Of a stretch of DNA of 9,821 bases, positions 4,687-9,821 are shown one piece after another. The notes below the pieces were generated by a model, which had not been told where the DNA came from, ran no database searches, and saw only the letters and a list, made by a program, of their open reading frames with translations. The stretch lies in NCBI GenBank assembly GCA_903933475.1, contig CAIZKE010000010.1:1-9821 (forward strand), written 5' to 3'. The stretch comes from an uncultured Alphaproteobacteria bacterium (lineage in GTDB: Bacteria > Pseudomonadota > Alphaproteobacteria > Caulobacterales > Caulobacteraceae). A program made the translations under genes and the position numbers. The stretch's first letter is position 1. Every line of letters starts with the position of its first letter.

Positions 4687-6138
4687 GTGGCGGGACCGGA
4701 CCTTTCAGACCCCTCGCTGTTGCGCGAAGCCGCCTGGATCGGCGGCGTCGAGCGGACCGGCGAGGCCTGGATTCCCGTGACCAACCCAGCCACGGGGCAG
4801 GTCTTGGGGCGGGTTCCCGACCTTGGTGCCGAGGCCGCCCTGGACGCGGTGGCAGCAGCCCGGGGTGCCCTTCCCGGCTGGCGGGGCCTGACGGCCAAGG
4901 CGCGGTCGGTCATCCTGCGGCGCTGGTATGACCGGGTCCTGGACGCCCGGTCAGACCTGGCCCGGCTGCTGACGGCCGAACAGGGCAAGCCCCTGGCCGA
5001 GGCCGAGGGCGAGATCGCCTATGCCGCCGCCTTTATCGAATGGTTCTCGGAAGAGGCCCGGCGGGCCTATGGCGATGTCATCCCCAGCCACCAGGCTGAC
5101 CGGCGTCTTCTGGTACTGAAACAGGCGGTCGGGGTGGTCGCCGCTGTCACCCCCTGGAACTTCCCGGCCGCCATGGTCACGCGCAAGGTCGCCCCGGCCC
5201 TGGCCGCTGGCTGTACCGTGGTGCTCAAACCCTCGGAGCTGACCCCCTTCACCGCCCTGGCCCTGGCGCGGCTGGCGGCGGAGGCGGGCGTTCCCGACGG
5301 GGTCTTCAATGTGGTCACCGGGGCGCCGGCCCCCATCGGCGAGGTCCTGACCGGTTCGCCCGATGTGGCCAAGTTCACCTTCACCGGCTCGACCGCCGTG
5401 GGAAAGCGCCTCGCGGCGGCCTGCATGGGCACGGTCAAGCGGGTGTCCCTGGAGCTTGGCGGCAACGCCCCCTTCATCGTCTTCGACGACGCCGACCTCG
5501 AGGCGGCTGTCGAGGGCCTCATGGCCTCGAAGTTCCGCAATACCGGCCAGACCTGCGTCTGCGCCAACCGGATCTACGTCCAGTCGGGGATCCATGACGC
5601 CTTCGCCCAGGCCCTGACGGCGCGGGCGGAGGCCCTGAGGGTCGGCGACGGCCTGGCGGGCCCCACCGACCAGGGGCCCCTGATCAACGCCGCCGCCCTC
5701 GACAAGGTCGAGCGGCACGTGGCCGACGCCCTCGCCGGGGGGGCCCAGGTCCTCACCGGCGCCCGACGGCTGGCCGGCGAGGGCCTCTTCTATGCGCCCA
5801 CCGTCCTGTCCGGTGTCCGGGGGGACGCCCTGGTCAACCGCGAGGAAACTTTCGGGCCCGTCGCCGGCCTTGTGCGGTTCACGACCGAGGCCGAGGTCCT
5901 GTCCCTGGCCAACGCCTCCCGGGCCGGGCTGGCGGCCTATGTCTTCACCCGCGACGCCGCCCGCACCTGGCGGATGAGCGAGGGGATCGAGGCCGGGATG
6001 GTCGGGGTCAATACCGGCCTGATCTCCACCGAGGTCGCACCCTTCGGCGGGGTCAAGGAATCCGGCCTGGGCCGCGAGGGCTCGCGCTACGGGCTGGACG
6101 AATACCTCGAAACCAAGTTGGTCTGCCTTGCGGTCTGA
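4687..6138 (+). CDS. gabD: NAD(P)-dependent succinate-semialdehyde dehydrogenase (GabD type)
   Basis: This 483-residue cytoplasmic aldehyde dehydrogenase most resembles GabD, which oxidises succinate semialdehyde to succinate in 4-aminobutyrate breakdown. Visible motifs are TPWNFP (155-160), KPSE (181-184), FTGSTAVGK (232-240), ELGGN with general-base Glu256, and GQTCVCANRIYVQ with nucleophile Cys290. Cys292 is the second cysteine typical of GabD/SSADH redox pairs. EETFGPV (386-392) and the C-terminal FGGVKESGLGREGS complete it, and the length is normal. The start is GTG 4687, giving the GabD-like N-terminus DPSLLREAAWIGG; AGGAAAAGAGG ahead of it overlaps the stop of the peptidase stub. No GABA transaminase lies nearby, so the exact semialdehyde is inferred. 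The glycosyltransferase follows after 42 bp in the same direction. Confidence 0.9.
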   Translation: MAGPDLSDPSLLREAAWIGGVERTGEAWIPVTNPATGQVLGRVPDLGAEAALDAVAAARGALPGWRGLTAKARSVILRRWYDRVLDARSDLARLLTAEQGKPLAEAEGEIAYAAAFIEWFSEEARRAYGDVIPSHQADRRLLVLKQAVGVVAAVTPWNFPAAMVTRKVAPALAAGCTVVLKPSELTPFTALALARLAAEAGVPDGVFNVVTGAPAPIGEVLTGSPDVAKFTFTGSTAVGKRLAAACMGTVKRVSLELGGNAPFIVFDDADLEAAVEGLMASKFRNTGQTCVCANRIYVQSGIHDAFAQALTARAEALRVGDGLAGPTDQGPLINAAALDKVERHVADALAGGAQVLTGARRLAGEGLFYAPTVLSGVRGDALVNREETFGPVAGLVRFTTEAEVLSLANASRAGLAAYVFTRDAARTWRMSEGIEAGMVGVNTGLISTEVAPFGGVKESGLGREGSRYGLDEYLETKLVCLAV

Positions 6139-6180
6139 CCGCGTCCGACCGGTCGTGCCAAGGGGAAGGAACCCAACAGG

Positions 6181-7863
6181 GTGAAGCCAGGGTCCAGGCT
6201 CGCAATCTACCATCCGCCAGGAAGGATCGGCCCAAGGGCCAATCCCTTCGGCAAGGATGTGGCGAACCTGCAGCTCTACCGGGCCCTCGCCCGGCATGGC
6301 GGCTACGCCCGGGTTGACCTGCTCTCCAACCTGCCCGTCGCCGACGCTGACGTGGCGGAGGACCTCTTCCCGGACGCGCGTCCGCCCTGCCAGGTGGCGG
6401 GGGGCAGCATCCTGTCCGTCGAGGCGCCGGCGGAGGGCGGAATCCTCTTCCGGGGTCAGCCCGACCTGGAGACCCTGGCCTGGATCCGCCGCAAGGCGAC
6501 CGGCGACCGGGGCTACAGCCTGGCGGGGCTGATCCATACCCTGGGGCCGCCGGCCATGCGCCAGATCATCGCCGGGGCCCTGACTTCGCCGGTCCAGCCC
6601 TGGGACGCCCTGATCTGCACCTCACCCTCGGTGCGGGACGCCGTGTCGCGCATGTTCGACGGCTGGGGCGACTTCCTGGGCGAGCGTTTTGGCGGCGAGG
6701 CCCGGCCCCGGCCCCAGCTGCCGGTCATCCCCCTGGGGGTCCCGGCCCGGGAGATCCGCGAGAAGGCCGACCGCCCGGGTGCCCGGGCCCGGGTCCGCTC
6801 GGACCTGGGCATAGAGGCCGACGAGGTCCTGGTGGTCTGGGTCGGCCGCCTGTCCTTCTTCGAGAAGGCCTTTCCCCAGCCCATGTTCCGGGCCGTTGAA
6901 GAGGCCGGACAGCTGACAGGCCGGCGTATGCACTTCGCCCTGGCGGGCTGGTTCCCGGGTGGCGATGCCGACCGGGCCCGCTACGAGCAGGCCGCCGCAG
7001 CCTACGCCCCCTCCGTCCAGGTGGACTTCCAGGACGGCAACGACCCGGAGGTGGTGGCCGACCTGTGGGCGGCCGGGGACATCTTCCTGTCCCTGGTGGA
7101 CAACATCCAGGAGACCTTCGGCATCACACCCCTGGAGGCCATGGCGGCTGGCCTGCCGGTGGTCGCCAGCGACTGGGATGGCTATCGCTTCACCGTACGG
7201 CATGGCGTTGAGGGTTTCCTGGTCCCGACACTGGGCGGGCCGCCCGGGGCTCTCGGCGAGGCGCTTTCCGCCCGCCACGCCATCGGACTGGATTCCTACC
7301 AGAGCTTTGTCGGGGCGGTGGCCCAGCACACCGCCGTCCACGTGGGGCGGGCCGCTGAGGCCATTGCCGAACTGACCCGGAACCCGGAGCTCCGTCGGCG
7401 CATGGGCGCGGCGGGCCGGGTGCGGGCCCGGGAAGCCTTTGACTGGCCCGTCGTGGTGCGGCAGCTTACCGGTCTGTTCGAGGAGCTCGAGGCCCTGCGC
7501 GCCGCCACACCGGGAGGCGCAGCGAGCCACAGACTGCACCCCCTGCGGGGCGATCCCTTCGCCGACTTCGCCGGCTTCGCCACCCACGAACTGGGCCTGG
7601 AGCGCCGCCTACGCCTGCGACCCGGCACGGGGGAGTCCGACCTGGCCCGGTCCGCCAGCGTCGAGCTGGACGGCGCCTTCCGCATGTGGCGGGCGGCGCC
7701 CGAGGAGGCCAGCCGGGTGGTGGAGCTTCTGACCGGAGCCGGGGAGCTCAGCGTGCGCGACCTCCTGCTGGCCTTCCCCGCAGAGCGCCGGCGGGCCGTC
7801 CAGATGAGCCTGGTCTGGCTGGCCAAGATCGGTGTCGTGGACTGGCTTGCGGCTCAGGCCTGA
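6181..7863 (+). CDS. Family 4 glycosyltransferase with extra C-terminal domain
   Basis: This 560-residue cytoplasmic GT-B-fold glycosyltransferase moves a sugar from a nucleotide sugar to an unknown acceptor. The N-terminal half carries the GPRANPFGKDVANLQLYRAL segment (17-36). The C-terminal Rossmann domain starts near VLVVWVGRLSFFEKAF (216-231) and holds the donor-binding E-x7-E motif, Glu311 and Glu319, in ETFGITPLEAMAAGLPVVAS. The GT4 domain ends around 440. Residues 441-560 are an added domain of mainly charged helices, ending in a segment (511-555) that looks like a small helix-turn-helix-type fold; I do not recognise it. The start is GTG 6181 with AGGGGAAGGA ten bases upstream. It follows gabD by 42 bp and may share its transcript. 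Its end overlaps the convergent phosphatase gene by 10 bp. The substrate is unknown; there are no other polysaccharide genes in view. Confidence 0.85.
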   Translation: MKPGSRLAIYHPPGRIGPRANPFGKDVANLQLYRALARHGGYARVDLLSNLPVADADVAEDLFPDARPPCQVAGGSILSVEAPAEGGILFRGQPDLETLAWIRRKATGDRGYSLAGLIHTLGPPAMRQIIAGALTSPVQPWDALICTSPSVRDAVSRMFDGWGDFLGERFGGEARPRPQLPVIPLGVPAREIREKADRPGARARVRSDLGIEADEVLVVWVGRLSFFEKAFPQPMFRAVEEAGQLTGRRMHFALAGWFPGGDADRARYEQAAAAYAPSVQVDFQDGNDPEVVADLWAAGDIFLSLVDNIQETFGITPLEAMAAGLPVVASDWDGYRFTVRHGVEGFLVPTLGGPPGALGEALSARHAIGLDSYQSFVGAVAQHTAVHVGRAAEAIAELTRNPELRRRMGAAGRVRAREAFDWPVVVRQLTGLFEELEALRAATPGGAASHRLHPLRGDPFADFAGFATHELGLERRLRLRPGTGESDLARSASVELDGAFRMWRAAPEEASRVVELLTGAGELSVRDLLLAFPAERRRAVQMSLVWLAKIGVVDWLAAQA

Positions 7864-7865
7864 GC
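7852..7865. repeat. 14-bp perfect palindrome at the junction of two convergent genes
   Basis: GCTCAGGCCTGAGC reads the same on both strands. It contains the stop codon of the glycosyltransferase (7861-7863) and, on the other strand, that of the phosphatase (7854-7856). Both proteins therefore end Ala-Gln-Ala from the same bases. As RNA it could fold as a five-pair stem with a GGCC loop in either direction, but no T-run follows. Confidence 0.9.
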
Positions 7866-8645
7866 GGGCTCCAGCCACAGCTCGCGAAGGCGGCCAGCGG
7901 CGCGATCATCCACCCCCAGACCCGCCAGGTAGGATTCGACCGAGCCCGACCGCTCCCGGATCGCGGCAAAGGCCGCCTCCAGGTAGGCACCCTCCACGCC
8001 CAGGAAGGCACGGACCGCTGTCTCCGAGGGCCGGCGGCCCAGGCTTTGCGTCAGGGCTTCGGTGACCTGGGCCAGGCGGGCCTCGATCCGCGCGGCGCGA
8101 TTGGTCAGCTCGAAGTCCGCCGCGGCGTCCATCGGGTGGACCCCCAGCAGATGGTGGGTGAGGGCAGCGAGCAGGCCGGTCCGGTCCTTGCCGGCCGTGC
8201 AATGGATCAGCACCGCCCGGCCCTCGCCCAGGGCCTCGAAATAGCGGCTGAACAGCTCCTGGTGACGGAGCTCGAAGGGGGCGTTCCGATAGTAGTCGAG
8301 GAAGAAGGCCCGGGCGCTTTGGGCCGACAGGTCGGTCTCCCTCAGGAAGGCTACGTGGGGCGGCTCGGCCTGATCGCCGTGGTCGCAGTCGATCACCCGG
8401 CCAGCGAAGCCCTCGGGCCGGCGGGAGGGCTGGTTCGCCCGCTCCGTGGGGCGGCGGAGGTCCACGACGGCGGACAGGCCGAGGCTGGCGATGCGCGCCA
8501 GGTCCGCGTCGGTGGCGCCACCGTGATGGGCCGAGCGCCAGAGCCGACCCCGCACGACCCGAAGGCCGCCGGGCACGGCATAGCCGCCATAGTCGCGGAA
8601 GTTCTCGACACCCTCGAGGGGCAGGAGGCGTTCATCGGGGGTCAT
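7854..8645 (-). CDS. Tyrosine-protein phosphatase (PF13350, MptpB-like)
   Basis: This 263-residue protein belongs to the Y_phosphatase3 family of cysteine-dependent phosphatases, relatives of mycobacterial PtpB that act on phosphotyrosine and, in some members, phosphoserine/threonine or phosphoinositides. Visible are the N-terminal ENFRDYGGY (14-22), the DLRRPTER block (62-69) and the phosphate loop HCTAGKDRTG (148-157), with nucleophile Cys149 and Arg155 in C-x5-R. No signal peptide is seen, so it is probably cytoplasmic. Length is normal for the family. ATG at 8645 lies inside the end of the upstream DUF3445 gene (14-bp overlap), which implies co-transcription and translational coupling. 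It converges on the glycosyltransferase with a 10-bp overlap. The physiological target is unknown. Confidence 0.92.
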   Translation of the reverse strand: MTPDERLLPLEGVENFRDYGGYAVPGGLRVVRGRLWRSAHHGGATDADLARIASLGLSAVVDLRRPTERANQPSRRPEGFAGRVIDCDHGDQAEPPHVAFLRETDLSAQSARAFFLDYYRNAPFELRHQELFSRYFEALGEGRAVLIHCTAGKDRTGLLAALTHHLLGVHPMDAAADFELTNRAARIEARLAQVTEALTQSLGRRPSETAVRAFLGVEGAYLEAAFAAIRERSGSVESYLAGLGVDDRAAGRLRELWLEPAQA

Positions 8646-9546
8646 GAAGGGCCTTGTGGCTTGGGTCGGTGACGGTTTCAGGACGATGGAGCCGGAATTC
8701 TGCGAGGAAGGCCTCCACCCCCGGGGCGACGGCGGCCAGGCCCTTGTAGTGCCGGAAGTCCTCGGGCGCCGCCGCCCAGGCCTGGGCGAAGACCGCGGCG
8801 GCCTCGGGGTCGGCGGCCAGGGCCCTGAGGGGGGTCAGGTGGATGCGGATGGTGAACAGCAACCCGCCGGTCTGCGGCAGGCGGCGCAGGGTCTGACGCT
8901 CGCAGCGGATATAGAGGCCCGCTCCCGGCTGCCGGGGCCTTTGGCGGAGAGCCCGTCGACGGGCCGCTGACGCCTCTGGAGCGTAGAGCCCGCGCCAGGC
9001 AACCACCGACCAGTTTCGCCGCTCGACGATGTCATCCACCGGCAAGTGGTCGAAAATCCTCCGTACACGGAATAGGAAGCGCTCGGCGAAACCGGGAACC
9101 GGGCCGTGAAGGGCTTCCAGGCCCCTTCCGAGGGCCTCGTCCGCAGTGAAGAAGGATCCGGCGCTTAGGCTGAGGGCCGAGACCGCCCAGTCGTCGGCCC
9201 GTCGCTCCATCAGGACCAGGTCGTCCGGGACCCTCCGGGCGGCGGCCAGGAGGGGTGGGCGCAGGTCGGGGCGGGCGCGCAGTCCCAGGGCGCCGGTAAC
9301 CAGGCCGGCCGCCTCGGCCTGGCCGGGACGCGAGCCCTGCATCTCGCCCCAGACCTTGTCCGGAACGGCGCGAAAGAGGCGGTCCTTGCGCGCCCAGGGA
9401 CGCGCCTCGCCGCCCTCTAGCCAGGCCTCGGGCGCGATCCGCCGCAGGCCAATGGCGAATCCGGGCGGATCGGCCCAGGGCGGATCGGCCAGGGGCAAAT
9501 CGGTCAGGGGCGGACCCGACAGGCGGCTGGCGGACGGCGGGGGCAT
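8632..9546 (-). CDS. DUF3445 protein, haem-dependent oxidative N-demethylase alpha-subunit-like
   Basis: This 304-residue protein belongs to family PF11927 (DUF3445), whose characterised fungal member is a haem-dependent oxidative N-demethylase. Family marks visible are LHGPVPGF (146-153), ERRNWS (175-180), the RCERQTLRRLP block (214-224) and FTIRIH (231-236). It is probably cytoplasmic and redox-active. The substrate is unknown, and no ferredoxin-type partner subunit lies in the window. I place the start at ATG 9546; the frame continues to a TTG at 9585, but neither has a strong ribosome site. Residues 9-30 are a Pro/Leu/Asp-rich run built from 15-bp DNA repeats, ahead of the conserved domain. 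The phosphatase gene overlaps its end by 14 bp, forming a two-gene operon divergent from the HAD gene. Confidence 0.85.
   Translation of the reverse strand: MPPPSASRLSGPPLTDLPLADPPWADPPGFAIGLRRIAPEAWLEGGEARPWARKDRLFRAVPDKVWGEMQGSRPGQAEAAGLVTGALGLRARPDLRPPLLAAARRVPDDLVLMERRADDWAVSALSLSAGSFFTADEALGRGLEALHGPVPGFAERFLFRVRRIFDHLPVDDIVERRNWSVVAWRGLYAPEASAARRRALRQRPRQPGAGLYIRCERQTLRRLPQTGGLLFTIRIHLTPLRALAADPEAAAVFAQAWAAAPEDFRHYKGLAAVAPGVEAFLAEFRLHRPETVTDPSHKALHDPR
9463..9522 (-). repeat. 15-bp tandem repeat in the N-terminal coding part of the DUF3445 gene
   Basis: Four units begin at 9463, 9478, 9493 and 9508. On the plus strand they read GGGCGGATCGGCCCA, GGGCGGATCGGCCAG, GGGCAAATCGGTCAG and GGGCGGACCCGACAG. 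In the protein they give pentapeptides of the type LTDLP, LADPP, WADPP. The unit length is a multiple of three, so copy changes would keep the frame. It lies before the conserved domain and is probably a flexible lead. Confidence 0.75.
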
Positions 9547-9632
9547 GGGGACAGACACTAGCACCCTGCAGCGTGTTCCCCTCAAGCCGGAAACGCCCTA
9601 GCTTCGCAGGCGTCATTTTCGGAGGGAGCAGA

Positions 9633-9821
9633 ATGGGCGTCGAGGCAGTAATCTGGGATTTCGGCGGGGTGTTCACCTCCTCGCCCTTCGAGGCCTTCAA
9701 TCGGTACGAGGCGGAGAAGGGTCTGCCCCGGGATCTCATCCGGACGGTCAACGCCACCAATCCGGACACCACCGCCTGGGCGCACTTTGAGCGGGCCGAA
9801 GTCGATTCGGCGGGCTTCGAC
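9633..9821 (+). CDS. HAD family hydrolase, N-terminal part (3' end outside window)
   Basis: The visible 63 residues begin MGVEAVIWDFGGVFTSSPFE, the motif I region of haloacid-dehalogenase-like hydrolases. Asp9 is the expected nucleophile, and the +2 position is Gly instead of Asp, as in the DFGGV subgroup related to the N-terminal domain of soluble epoxide hydrolase and ACAD10. The following helical sequence (AFNRYEAEKGLPRDLIRTVN) fits the start of the cap domain. In bacteria this subgroup often neighbours an acyl-CoA dehydrogenase or aminoglycoside-phosphotransferase-like gene, which would lie beyond the window. ATG 9633 has GGAGGGAG (9621-9628) five bases upstream. It diverges from the DUF3445 gene across 86 bp, which must hold both promoters; no clear -35/-10 was seen. 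The exact substrate cannot be inferred. Confidence 0.85.
   Translation, partial: MGVEAVIWDFGGVFTSSPFEAFNRYEAEKGLPRDLIRTVNATNPDTTAWAHFERAEVDSAGFD

Noticed and set aside
4951..6537. Very long minus-strand open frame (528 codons) opposite gabD and the glycosyltransferase start
   Set aside because: The translation is a Gly/Asp/Gln-rich string with no motif, and the plus strand carries complete GabD and GT4 motifs over the same bases. Long antisense frames are common in GC-rich DNA.
6622..7587. Minus-strand open frame of 321 codons inside the glycosyltransferase
   Set aside because: No recognisable domain; it mirrors the codon bias of the real gene.
7686..8672. Plus-strand open frame of 328 codons opposite the phosphatase
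   Set aside because: The minus strand holds the intact phosphatase with the C-x5-R loop; the plus-strand product is Gly/Arg-rich without motifs.
9547..9585. TTG-initiated extension of the DUF3445 gene
   Set aside because: A rare start with no ribosome site; ATG 9546 is sufficient, though the choice is not certain.
1..9821. CRISPR arrays, tRNA or rRNA genes, insertion sequences, integrases
   Set aside because: I looked for regular spaced repeats, cloverleaf-like segments, transposase motifs and terminal inverted repeats and recognised none.

Overview
The window is GC-rich (about 70% by eye), tightly packed bacterial chromosome with strong G/C bias at third codon positions. The gene content (a VIT-family transporter, a GabD-type aldehyde dehydrogenase, a DUF3445 haem-demethylase relative, a truncated S9-type secreted peptidase and an acyl-CoA-dehydrogenase-associated style HAD protein) fits an alphaproteobacterium. 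Caulobacteraceae (Caulobacter/Phenylobacterium) is the best guess. That placement is inference; the window holds no rRNA or other phylogenetic marker.

Layout, left to right. (1) 3-296 is the C-terminal end of a type B carboxylesterase, with a probable intrinsic terminator over its stop codon. (2) 454-960 and 978-1511 are two adjacent, gap-free alignable paralogues of a family I do not recognise. They share a roughly 101-residue domain with conserved Cys and His positions, and only the second ends in a hydrophobic, tail-anchor-like segment. (3) 1579-2280 encodes a VIT/CCC1-type iron or manganese transporter, followed by two consecutive hairpins. (4) 2281-2584 is a structured intergenic region with hairpins, an inverted repeat and a 24-bp-period direct repeat. 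It leads into three tandem paralogous genes for small exported proteins (2585-3142, 3285-3812, 3979-4425). The last 111 bp of shared sequence in the first two copies are identical base for base, which points to gene conversion or a very recent partial duplication.

(5) 4447-4677 is the N-terminal stub of a secreted S9-type peptidase, cut off just before a GabD-like succinate-semialdehyde dehydrogenase (4687-6138). (6) 6181-7863 is a family-4 glycosyltransferase with an extra C-terminal domain. (7) On the minus strand, a DUF3445 protein (9546-8632) and a PF13350-type tyrosine phosphatase (8645-7854) overlap and form a translationally coupled pair. They converge on the glycosyltransferase through a 14-bp perfect palindrome that encodes Ala-Gln-Ala-stop in both directions. 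(8) 9633 to the window end is the start of a HAD hydrolase, divergent from the DUF3445 gene.

No tRNA, rRNA, CRISPR array, insertion sequence or phage gene was recognised. The most novel material is the pair of unrecognised paralogues and the trio of exported paralogues. Both are lineage-specific-looking tandem families, and the trio shows visible sequence homogenisation.
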